Shown one piece after another: positions 1 through 9,800 of a stretch of 64,000 bases of DNA. Under the pieces are notes generated by a model that was given only the letters and a program-made list of their open reading frames with translations, was not told the origin of the DNA and ran no database searches. Each line of letters opens with the position of its first letter. The stretch's first letter is position 1. The stretch is from an uncultured Flavobacteriales bacterium. Its GTDB lineage: Bacteria > Bacteroidota > Bacteroidia > Flavobacteriales > Crocinitomicaceae. The position numbers and the translations under genes are program-made. The DNA is taken from NCBI GenBank assembly GCA_946479285.1, contig CAMLFH010000004.1:1-64000 (forward strand). Reading direction: 5' to 3'.

Positions 1-242
1 TGAACAACGAAAATGCCGCGATCCTTTATCCGAATCCAGCTTCTAACTTCTTCTCTGTTGAAAGTAAAGTAGCCGCAGACCGCATTGTGATTTGCGATGG
101 GATGGGAAAACTGATAGATCAGCGACTAAAACCGGCGTCAAAAACAGATTTTGTGACTTCAGGCTGGAAAAAAGGAACTTACTGGATTTGTGGTTACAAC
201 CAGGACAAATCGGTGTTCCGGAAATTGCTGGTGGTTCAGTAA
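1..242 (+). CDS. C-terminal end of a T9SS-secreted protein (type A sorting domain), partial
   Basis: The gene begins before the window; 79 residues are readable from base 3 to the stop at 240-242. They match the C-terminal type A sorting domain of T9SS cargo: an early YPNPASNFF motif, then a GMGKLI strand, a GTYWI strand and a final hydrophobic strand ending KLLVVQ. In the family this domain directs the protein through the outer membrane by the Por/Gld system and is cleaved on attachment to the cell surface. The function of the missing N-terminal part cannot be told. The next gene is a lipoprotein on the same strand 28 bp downstream. Confidence 0.85.
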   Translation, partial: NNENAAILYPNPASNFFSVESKVAADRIVICDGMGKLIDQRLKPASKTDFVTSGWKKGTYWICGYNQDKSVFRKLLVVQ

Positions 243-270
243 AACAACTAATAATCGATTAAAATCAAAC

Positions 271-711
271 ATGAAAAAGAACTTACTATTATTTTTATCA
301 ATCTCCCTGATAGGGATGTCAGCCTGTAAGAAAAAAATTCCCGGCTGCATGGATATTGATGGGGAGAATTATGATTATACTGCTACCGAATCAGCAAGTT
401 GCTCATACCGGGGAAGCGTCGTATTTTATCACGACTCGCAAACTGCCCAGCAACTGTTGGACGATGGTGTGACAGACGTAAAGTTTTATGTGGATGGTGT
501 TTACATGGACCATATGTCTCCGAATGTCAGTTTCTCTTATGTCCCGACATGTGATCATGAAGATGCCATGAAATATCAAAATGTGGGTATCGGGTCTACG
601 AAAACAAAAACTTTTACCTATATGATCAAAGACCAGGATAACATTATTTTGGATTATGGGAACTTTACAATCACCGGAAACTCCTGCAATGCCATTAAGT
701 ACAATTATTAA
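271..711 (+). CDS. Small lipoprotein of unknown function
   Basis: This 146-residue protein has a short basic N-terminus, a hydrophobic stretch and a lipobox-like GMSAC with Cys19, so it is probably a lipid-anchored envelope protein. I start it at the ATG at 271 because an upstream extension to 190 would overlap the previous gene and bury the signal peptide. The mature part has several Cys (residues after 30 include GC, SCSY and TCDHED) and a probable beta-rich fold. I do not recognise the family. It lies 28 bp after a T9SS cargo gene and 6 bp before the next exported protein, so the three may be co-transcribed. Confidence 0.7.
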   Translation: MKKNLLLFLSISLIGMSACKKKIPGCMDIDGENYDYTATESASCSYRGSVVFYHDSQTAQQLLDDGVTDVKFYVDGVYMDHMSPNVSFSYVPTCDHEDAMKYQNVGIGSTKTKTFTYMIKDQDNIILDYGNFTITGNSCNAIKYNY

Positions 712-717
712 TCACTC

Positions 718-1677
718 ATGAAAAACATTACCCTTCTTGCTTTCATTCTTGCCTTTACATGCGGGAATTCTCTTCTTGCTCAAGGCCAGCGCAAAAGTGA
801 TGACAAAACCAGGGAAAACATCATCCCCGAAGTTTCCATCCAAACAGATTATGTGGAAAACGGCGTAAAAGGCTTCCGCATTGGAGTCTCACCGGATTTC
901 AACCTGCTGCGAAAAAAATACCCGGTCGACAGTGTGTTCAAAAAGGCTTTGACACATGGGAAATTTGCTTTTAAACTCAGTATTTTCCAGGACACCACAC
1001 CTGTAAAACCTGCATTCGGATACCTGAAAGCGTTCAGTAAAAGTGATTTTATTGAGATCAGAATGAGCTGTAATGCAGTGTTTCTTGAAGAGAATAAGGC
1101 TTCCGTTGTTGCTCAGATGATCTTCATTCCATATGCCTCGCTGAAACTCAAAGAAGGAAAACAAGCGCTTACCGTTACGGCAGATTTTAGCGGGAAAGAT
1201 GGTTTTAATGCTCCTTACAAACAAACCACTAAATCGACTGTTTTTAGTTTTATCAAACCAATGACCAAGATCTTTGAATGTTCACTCGACTCATTGGTAG
1301 TGAATACTTTAGACAATAACGGTCAGGCCTGGGATCACGAATTATTCGGTACCGATGCTCCGGACCTGGACTTTTCCATTAAGATGGGCGACCTGGAAGT
1401 TGGAAACATCCACAAAGGGAACAATTACAAAATCGCTTTCCCGGAAAAACCGCGGACCTTCCGTTTTTTAGTTTCTGAAAACGACGAAGTAACGATCTTC
1501 CTGGTAGATATGGATGACGCTTTTCACGACCCGATTGCCAGCTGGCGTTTCAATACAACCAGTATGAAAGAAGGCGCTTTTTATGAACAAAAGGATGCGA
1601 AAACCAACATGAAAGCCTTTAGTTTTAAATGTAAGGTGGGTAAAGTAATGAATCAAAAGGAAGTGGAGCCGAAGTAG
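718..1677 (+). CDS. Exported protein of unknown function
   Basis: This 319-residue protein has a clear Sec signal peptide (KNITLLAFILAF then a small-residue cleavage region near LLAQGQ, residues 18-24). The mature part has no motif I recognise; it alternates polar and hydrophobic residues, with paired segments such as SIKMGDLEVGN and FLVDMDDAFHDP. The latter resembles C2-like domains found in secreted Bacteroidota proteins, but that is a weak resemblance. It starts 6 bp after the lipoprotein gene, which suggests an operon. Confidence 0.7.
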   Translation: MKNITLLAFILAFTCGNSLLAQGQRKSDDKTRENIIPEVSIQTDYVENGVKGFRIGVSPDFNLLRKKYPVDSVFKKALTHGKFAFKLSIFQDTTPVKPAFGYLKAFSKSDFIEIRMSCNAVFLEENKASVVAQMIFIPYASLKLKEGKQALTVTADFSGKDGFNAPYKQTTKSTVFSFIKPMTKIFECSLDSLVVNTLDNNGQAWDHELFGTDAPDLDFSIKMGDLEVGNIHKGNNYKIAFPEKPRTFRFLVSENDEVTIFLVDMDDAFHDPIASWRFNTTSMKEGAFYEQKDAKTNMKAFSFKCKVGKVMNQKEVEPK

Positions 1678-1730
1678 ATTCTTCAAACAATAAGCTCTTG
1701 CTATCTGCGTTTCAGTTTCAAATCGACTCT

Positions 1731-2078
1731 ATGAAACCTTTGAAGTTCAGCTTGTTTATTCTCACAATCATCCCGTGGGTTTTCATGATTTTGCTAGTTA
1801 TCTTCTATTTTCATGCAGGAAATATATTAGGTCATGCTCCCTCCTACGATAATCCGGATCCGGGAAATCTTGACATCTATTCGAATTATGCCCCGTTCAT
1901 TTTTTCGGCGGCATTGATTTCAGCTTATGCTGTTCCACTTTGGTTCATATTGATACTTGTCTATGTCATTATCAAACAAAAAAACAGCAATCTAAAACTC
2001 ATAGGAATGGGCATGTTTACTTACTTATGCCTCATTTTCACCTTCTTATCCGGAATTTTCGAATGGTTTTTAGATTAA
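1731..2078 (+). CDS. Small three-helix membrane protein, unknown
   Basis: A 115-residue protein with three predicted membrane segments: roughly residues 5-28 (LFILTIIPWVFMILLVIFY), 58-83 and 92-112. I chose the ATG at 1731; an upstream TTG at 1698 in the same frame would add eleven residues without adding a recognisable feature. There are no catalytic motifs and I cannot assign a family. It is on the same strand as the exported protein 54 bp upstream and may be part of that transcript. Confidence 0.6.
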   Translation: MKPLKFSLFILTIIPWVFMILLVIFYFHAGNILGHAPSYDNPDPGNLDIYSNYAPFIFSAALISAYAVPLWFILILVYVIIKQKNSNLKLIGMGMFTYLCLIFTFLSGIFEWFLD

Positions 2079-2208
2079 AAGGATCCGCAAAGTCACAAAA
2101 GTGATTTATGTCCCTACAGAAGAAGCTATTCTGGAAGAATGTACTTACACCTATTGATCTTCGACTGTTCAAAATCTTCTATCTTAGGCTTTTTAATAAC
2201 ACGCCAAT

Positions 2209-3567
2209 ATGACTTCAATGTTCAAAATCCTATTAGCATTCCTTTTTGGAGTTCAATCCGTCTATTCTTTTTCCCAAACAAAAGTAGCTATCATCGGCGG
2301 TGGAATGGCTGGAGTTTCCGGAGCACATTTTATCCTGGAAGCAGATCCAAATGCACAGATTATTCTTTTTGAAAAGGAAGAAAAACTGGGCGGAAATGCT
2401 CAAACCATATCCGTCAAAAACAAAGCAGGAGAATTGGTGAATGTAGATGTTGGTCCACAGTACTTTATAGAAGGCCCGTGGGATGATTACATTGATTTTC
2501 TCACCAAAACGCTTGGTCCAAATCCCTATCAAAGCGAAAAACTGAATGCCAGTTTATTGATTCAGCGGGAAAAAGAAGAAAAACCGGTTTTGGTTTCTCC
2601 TCTCGGAATGAAACTGCGCGGAGAAAAACTGGGAAAACTCTTGAAATTAAAACGCTTCAATAAAGAAGCTTACCAGATGCTCAAAAACCGGGAGCAATGG
2701 AAAGGAATATCTGTTGAAACATGGGTAAAAGGACTAAAATTCGATGAATCTTTCAAGAACGAGGTCATCTATCCGTTTTTGGCAGCTTCACTTTGGACAA
2801 CTGTTTCAGAGATCAAAACAACTTCGGCAGTGGATGTTGTAAAAATCTTCGCCTTCCGGAAACCAAAAGTTTCCAATCCGTTCAAAGTCATGACTGATGG
2901 AATGGGAACCTTGATCCAGCGTGTCGGTGAAAAAATGGATCCAGACCGGATTACGATTAAATGCAGTTCTCCGGTCACAAAAGTCCTTCGTTCCAAAGAT
3001 AAATGGCTGGTCACCTACTCCAACAACGGAACAGAACATACCGAACTCGTGGATTTTGTCATTTTCGCAACGCATGCAGATCAGGCTGCTAAAATCCTGA
3101 AATCAGAACCAAGTCTTACAGCATCGATTAATTGTTTGAAGCAGCTCACCTATTTCGAAACAAGCATTGCTTTGCATGCAGATTCATCTTTTGTGAATAT
3201 GGAAAAACCTGCTTTCCTGAATATCATCACCAATCCTTCGAACGAGTTAGTATCAAGCACCATGAATTTGAGTATGATTTCTCCCCGCCTGGATGGAATT
3301 TACAAAAGCTGGGCAAGTGAAAAAGCGATCGGACAATTGAAGAAATCGGGAAAACTACTTCACGTAACTACATTCTGGCATCCGTTGATTACTACTGATT
3401 TCATTTTACAACTGGAAATCCTTCACCAACAAATCGCTGAGATTCCTTCCATTTATTTATCGGGCGGCTGGTCGGAAGGATTGGAAACGCAAAACAGCGC
3501 TGTTATTTCGGGTAAGCATGCTGCGGAGAAATACAAATCCTTCCTGGCTAAAAAGAATTCGCATTGA
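2209..3567 (+). CDS. FAD-dependent amine oxidase-like flavoprotein with N-terminal signal-like segment
   Basis: The 452-residue protein carries a dinucleotide-binding GGGMAGVSG motif (about residues 29-37), followed 20 residues later by the acidic end of the second strand (LFEKEEKLGGNAQT), the classic FAD-binding N-terminus of the amine oxidase/protoporphyrinogen oxidase/NAD(P)-binding Rossmann superfamily. The C-terminal part (IYLSGGWSEGLETQNSAV) matches the second FAD contact typical of that superfamily. The substrate cannot be inferred. The first 23 residues (FKILLAFLFGVQSVYSFSQ) look like a Sec signal peptide directly abutting the Rossmann strand, with no twin-arginine motif, which is odd for a flavoprotein. 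An alternative ATG lies at 2218. Confidence 0.75.
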   Translation: MTSMFKILLAFLFGVQSVYSFSQTKVAIIGGGMAGVSGAHFILEADPNAQIILFEKEEKLGGNAQTISVKNKAGELVNVDVGPQYFIEGPWDDYIDFLTKTLGPNPYQSEKLNASLLIQREKEEKPVLVSPLGMKLRGEKLGKLLKLKRFNKEAYQMLKNREQWKGISVETWVKGLKFDESFKNEVIYPFLAASLWTTVSEIKTTSAVDVVKIFAFRKPKVSNPFKVMTDGMGTLIQRVGEKMDPDRITIKCSSPVTKVLRSKDKWLVTYSNNGTEHTELVDFVIFATHADQAAKILKSEPSLTASINCLKQLTYFETSIALHADSSFVNMEKPAFLNIITNPSNELVSSTMNLSMISPRLDGIYKSWASEKAIGQLKKSGKLLHVTTFWHPLITTDFILQLEILHQQIAEIPSIYLSGGWSEGLETQNSAVISGKHAAEKYKSFLAKKNSH

Positions 3568-3600
3568 ATTTCAAGCGGCTTGGTTCGTCAGTTCGCCATT

Positions 3601-3624
3601 TAGCGAATTAGCGAATTAGCGAAT
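3601..3624. repeat. Tandem 8-bp repeat, three copies of TAGCGAAT
   Basis: Three perfect head-to-tail copies at 3601, 3609 and 3617, just downstream of the flavoprotein gene. An inverted partial copy (TTCGC, 3592-3596) precedes them and could form a small hairpin. The 8-bp period is shared with repeats at 15292, 15532, 47048 and 59998. Confidence 0.8.
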
Positions 3625-3754
3625 TTACGTCCGGGAGCCAGTAGGATTGTGAATCAACTGGAGATCAAAACGCCCATTTCATTCGTTATATCACGAAAAT
3701 TGGATATCCTATTTTCACAAAGATAAAGACCTGTAAACCCGCGACTTGGAACTG

Positions 3755-3790
3755 AAACAAAAACCGCCTGTCTCCAAAGGAAACAGGCGG
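3755..3790 (-). terminator. Rho-independent terminator of the giant SprB-repeat gene
   Basis: On the minus strand an 8-bp GC-rich stem (CCGCCTGT at 3764-3771 pairs with ACAGGCGG at 3783-3790) is followed by a T-rich run (complement of 3755-3763). It sits 47 bp beyond the stop of the minus-strand gene. Confidence 0.8.
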
Positions 3791-3836
3791 CTCTCAAATC
3801 TTTATTTTTTCGCCCTAAAGCTATCAGGATTGAATC

Positions 3837-6800
3837 CTATTGTAGTTTATTCACGTGTCCGATGAATTGTTCACTTTTATTCTTTAATCCGTCTTTCACA
3901 TCAATTTTCCAGGTGTAAGTTCCGTCTTTCACGAATTCACCATGATACGTTCCATCCCATCCGAATTCCGGATCATGCGATTCAAAGAGCATTTCTCCCC
4001 AACGGTCAAAGATCATCAGGGTATAGTCATCAATCTCGCGATCTTTCGAGAATACCGGTTTAAACTGGTTGTTGAACTCATCTCCGTCCGGAGTAAAGGT
4101 ATTCGGCACCCAAACCAGGAAGTCTGAATAGAATTTGATCGGTCTGCAAATGGTATCCGTACATCCGTGCTGCGAAGTAACAATCAAACAAACACTCACC
4201 GTTTGCTCCGGATCTACTCCATAGAAAGTATGGAATGGATTCTCAACAGTAGATGTTCCGAAAGTGCTTCCAAAAGTCCAGTCGAAAGTAACTCCTCCGT
4301 AAGACAAACTGGTAAACTGAACTCCGTTCTCCAATTCGCTTGGCTGTTGCGGAGAATAAGTATAGTTTGCTACCGGATTGTCATACACACAAACTGCTGA
4401 TACGAAGTTTCCGGTAACCGGACAACCATCTGTAGTACTTCCTGTGAAAGTTACATCGTAACAACCCGGATTTGTAAATGTTGCATTTAAGTTTCCACAT
4501 CCGTTGAATGTCTGTCCGTCCGAGAAAGTCCAGGTACAATTCTGAAGATTTGTAATCGCCAGATCATTCGAGAAATCAATATTCAAAGGACTACAACCAC
4601 TTGCTGCACTTGTTACGAACTGAGCCGTTGGAACTCCGTAGAAATTAACCTGGACATTGGTATCAACCGTTACACAAATATCCGAGATACTTACATTGTA
4701 AAGCGTCTGTGCAACCGGAGTCACTGTAACCTGGTTTAAAGTGTCATTTGCGGAAGTACTCCATTGATAAGAATAAGTCGGTGCGCCATCTGTGACATTC
4801 GCTTGTAAGACCAGTGTACTTCCGGCACAAATCGATGTGTCAGCACTCAAATTGAATACCAGTACAGGAAGAATTGTCAGATTCACAGATTCAGGTGCAG
4901 CAGTTGTACATCCGTTTTGATCGACCACAGAAACCGTATAAACCTGAGGTGTAGACTGGATCACATCCTGCGTCTGACCAACAAATCCATTACTCCATGT
5001 ATACGTGTAAGGAGAAGTTCCTCCGAATGCAACCGCATACAGTGGAATGGTATCACCTGTACACATCAAACTATCAATGGAAGTAAACAATTGAACCGGA
5101 AGCGGTTGATTGATCGATACCGAGCTCATTGCGATACAACCCGCAGCATTCGTTGCCTGAACCGGGTAAGCCTGAGCACACAAAGAACCTAAAGTATTTG
5201 CAGGTCCGAACGTTGCACCGTTATTAAAGCTGTAAGAAACAGCTCCCGGAGCATAAATCGTCACAGTACCGTCACAAAAAGTATTACAGGTTGCATCTGT
5301 ATGTCCAACCGAATCGATCACAAACTCTGCCGGATCAGTAATGACATAAGTTGTATCGAAAGAACAGTTGTTTGCATCTGTAATTTCAAGCGTGTAATTT
5401 CCTGCACAAAGGTTTGGATTCGTATTAGAAGCTCCGGCAACATTATTCCAGTGGTAAGTATAATTCAAGGTTCCACCTGTTACATTGGCTACAGCAGAAC
5501 CATTGCAGAAATTAAAACAACTCGGATCAGTAAGGTTCAAAGAAGCTGTTAGCAATGCCGGCTGAGTAAGCGTTTGTGTTCCGTTAGCAACGCAATCATT
5601 ATCATCACGAACGATGATCGAATAGTTTCCTGCTGTCAGAATTTGTGCATTATTTACCGCTACAAAAGTTGCCCCGCCATCAAATGAATATTCGAAAGGA
5701 GCTGTACCACCTGCAACAGTTGCAGTAATTGTTCCCGATTGATTTTGGAAACATGTCAGGTTTGTACCAACCGCAGTAAATGTTAATGTATCCGGTTGAT
5801 CAATTACAACAGTCAGTGTATCGATACATCCGTTAATATCTGTAATCGACACATTGTAAGTTCCTGCGCACAAAGCGTTGAAAGTACTGTCTGGTTGAGA
5901 AACTCCGTTAATATCAAAAGATAAAGCTCCCGTTCCACCAAACGCACTCACACTTGCAACGGCATCACAAATACTGTAACAAGTTGGTTCAGTTACGAAA
6001 ACTCCTGAAATAACCGGAGATTCCATATTCACAATTGTTACAATCGAATCAACACCACAACCGTTTGCATCTTCTGCTTCCAGATCGTAATCATCCGCAG
6101 GTAATCCTGTAAATACATTTGCAACTGTAAAGGTTCCTCCGTTGTCAATACTGTAATTGTAAGGTGTAGTTCCACCGGATAAACTCATATCGATCTCACC
6201 GTTTGCATTACCACAAGTAGACGGAGTTAAAGTAATCGTTAAGCTAACTCCGGCAGGTGTACCAATCGTTGTACTTACAGTATCCGAACAGTTGTTAAAA
6301 TCCGTTATGATCAGATCATAAGGTCCGGCACATAAATCATCGAATGATCCGCTTACGTTAAAAATAATTCCACCATCTACACTGAACATGTAACTGACAG
6401 TTCCGCCTGTCCCCGATCCGGTAATCAATCCATCACAGGCATTGTTACACAAAACATCTGTTGGAACTGCTGTTGCAGCCAAAAGAGCTGGCTCAGTAAG
6501 CGTAATTGTTGTGTCCTGAAGACAACCTTCCTGGTCCATTACAACCACATTGTAAACTTGCGCTGATAAACTTGTGAATGCGCCTGAAGGTTGGAAAACA
6601 ATACCGCTATCAATAGAGAACTGGTATCCTGCATTTCCGCCGGTTGCACCCAACTGGATAAATCCGGTGCTGTTTTGGAAACAGGTCAAATCAACTTTGT
6701 TATTCGTAATTTCAATAGGAAGTGTCTGAGTAATTGTCACAGAACCAAATTCCATACAACCATTAAAATCCGTGATTGCCAAATCGTAGTTTCCAACCGG

Positions 6801-9800
6801 AAGACCAGTGAATGTGGTTCCAGGATCAAAGTTCATTCCGCCGTCCGTACTGAAAGAATAAGCAGGTGTTCCGCCGGCATTATCCGTAAATTCAATTTGA
6901 CCGGTAGCATCACCATAACAAGCGACATTCGTAACCACCGGATCAAATGTTAACAGATCAGGCTGATCCAAATTGAAAGGAAGTGTGAACACACAGTTTC
7001 CTGCATCCGTAATGACTACCACGTGCGATCCGGCAGCAAGTCCGCCAAAGAACCCCGACAATTGCGGGTTAAATGCATTATCCAAATCATAATTAATTGT
7101 ACCTGCTCCATTCACGTTTGTAACCTCCACTGTTCCGTCAGCTGAACCAAAACAGAACGGATCTGTTTGTGTGATCAGGATACCATCCATCTCAACGTCA
7201 TTGACACCAAAAAACTCGTGTGCCGTACATCCCAGAGCATCTGTTACAGTAATATTGTAAGCACCTGCGTAGATGTTTGGATAAAATCCGGTACCCTGCG
7301 GAGGATCTGTATTTGATTGATAAGAAACAATCGGATTTGGTCCTGAAGCTGTAACAGTCAATTCACCGTTGTTAGCTCCACAATTCGATTCGATCATGGA
7401 AACCAAATCAATTTGAATTGCCGGCGGATCAACCAATACCGGGTTTATTTCAATTTCACAGCCATTAGCGTCAGTAACAATGACGTCTTGTGTTCCACTG
7501 CAAACATTCAATATGATATTTGATACTTGAGTTGCGGTATCATTCAAAGTATAAGTATAGGAAGGAATACCACCTGAAGCCGTTACTGTGATTGAACCGT
7601 CGCAGCTTCCGTTACAAACCGGATCTACTGTAGTAAATGTTGCTGCAAGAGGAGTCGGCTGGGTAATATTAACCGTTGAATTGGTCAAACATCCTTTGAA
7701 ATCACGAACCACCAAATCTACCGATCCGGCACATAAGTTTATAATAGGATTTGCCGGGGCAAAAGTCAACCCGTTATCATGTGAATAAGTATATGGAGCC
7801 GTTCCTCCAGCCGCAGTAATTTGAATTTGTCCGTCACAAACACCATTACACGTTGGACTTGTTATTGCAGTTGTGTAAGTCAGCTGAGTTGGCTGAACAA
7901 TAATAACCGGAACCGTTGCAATACAATTGTTCGCATCTCTTACGGTTGCAACATAAGAACCCGCAGCAAGACCGTTGAAAACATTCGAAGCCTGGTTTGT
8001 TGGTCCGGGAGCAAGTGAAAAAGTATAAGGTGATGTTCCACCGGAGAACCCGATGATTACAGAACCGTTAAATCCACCGAAACAACTCACCGGCTGCTGA
8101 CTGATGATCGTCGCTGTTGGTGAAGTAGTAGAGGCTACGGTAACCGAAAGATTTTTCGTACAGCCATTTGCATCCGTTACAATAACATTGTATGTGTTAG
8201 GAGCAAGGTTTGTGAAAGTTCCGGAAGCATGTGTCACAGAACCAACTGTAAACATATATCCCCCCGCACCACCTGAAGCGCTCACTGTAAGCGAACCATT
8301 AGTCCCTCCACAAGAAGAAGGAACGGTTGAAACCAGGTTGATATTTAAAACCGGCGGTTCTGTTACGGTTGTATTGACATTAATGAAACACCCGTTTAAA
8401 TCGGTTACACGAACAACATAAGGTCCGTCGCACAAGGCCGCAAAACTATTGGCAGGCTGATTTGCAGCTCCGTTCAAACTGTATTGATAACCCGGAGTAC
8501 CTCCTGAAGCTGTTACCGCAATCGATCCGTTACAAGTATTGTTACAGGTTGCGTTCACTGTAGCTAAAGTCGCTGTAATTGCTGTCGGAGCTGTAATATT
8601 GACGTTAGCAGCTGCCGTACAGGTATTTCCATCAGTAACCGTTACCGCGTAATTTCCTGCACATAAACCTGAAATGTTTTGAGTTGTTGCTCCATTACTC
8701 CATGCAAAAGAGTAAGCAGGAGTTGTCAAAGTGGTGAAGTTTAACGCCACACTACCATTACAAGGGGTAGCACACGATAAATTCGTAGGCACAAGTGCAA
8801 TCACAGGTCGAGGATTTACAACAACCGCAAGCTGGAAAGTATCCTTACATCCACCTGGAGTTGTATAGATTACCTGGTAATTTCCCGTATTTGTCAATGC
8901 CGCACTGGCAATTGTAGGATTCGCAGCTGCAGAAGTATAACCGTTTGGCCCTGTCCATGCGTAAGTTCCACCAGGAATAGAAACAACCGTTGTGAAGTTA
9001 ATAGCATTTCCAACACAAACCGGAGTATTTACAGAAGCTGTAATTTCGGGTGCTATATATGTTATAAAAGAACTTGGTACTGATCCGGTTTGTCCGGTTC
9101 CGCCATTACTAGCTCCATTTTCAACGAACTCGGTCAATGAACTCGACAATGTCATCCCACTGATTCCTCCTGCCATAATCTGAGTTGGAGCACCGGAAGT
9201 AATCGCGATATAACCGCCGCCGCCACCGCCGCCAGGACCTTCACTTTCACTTCCCAAAGGACCCTGATCACCTCCTTTTCCACCGGTTACATCCAGTGTC
9301 AGAGAATTGGCAACGGTTCCTTTAATGATGACAGTTCCACCTCCGCCTCCTCCCGCAGGAGCATCATTTGCGGAGCCATTACCGGTTGAAATCTGATTGA
9401 CAGCAGCTCCACCCTGAGAACGGATACTTCCTGACCCTGTAACGTTTGGAGCTATAATATAAACTATTCCTCCACCGCTTCCGCCCGGAGCATTTGAACC
9501 GTTATTAGAGTCACCGGCACCACCACCTCCTCCAAAGAAGATGCGGGTTTGAGGGGCAATTGTTAAAGGTCTTCCTCCCAAACCACCGTTCGGATCGCGG
9601 TTATCACCTCCCCAATTGGTATTTCCCGGAGCGGTAGTTAAAGCATTTTGGTTGCTTGAACCATAAGAATATCCTCCACGTCCACCACCGGAAGAAGTTG
9701 TTAATGTATTTCCGTTAGCAATTACATAAGGGTCCAATAGCCATGCTGCGGCTCCCGGGCAGGAAGTACACATGATACCCTGTCCGTTCCATGGTGTCCC

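Noticed and set aside
1698..1730. TTG-started N-terminal extension of the three-helix membrane gene
   Set aside because: The downstream ATG at 1731 precedes the first helix directly, and the extension lacks features.
5000..8800. Repeated DNA in the giant gene taken as a repeat array or CRISPR
   Set aside because: The repeats are in-frame protein modules of 75-80 codons (SprB) in one open frame.
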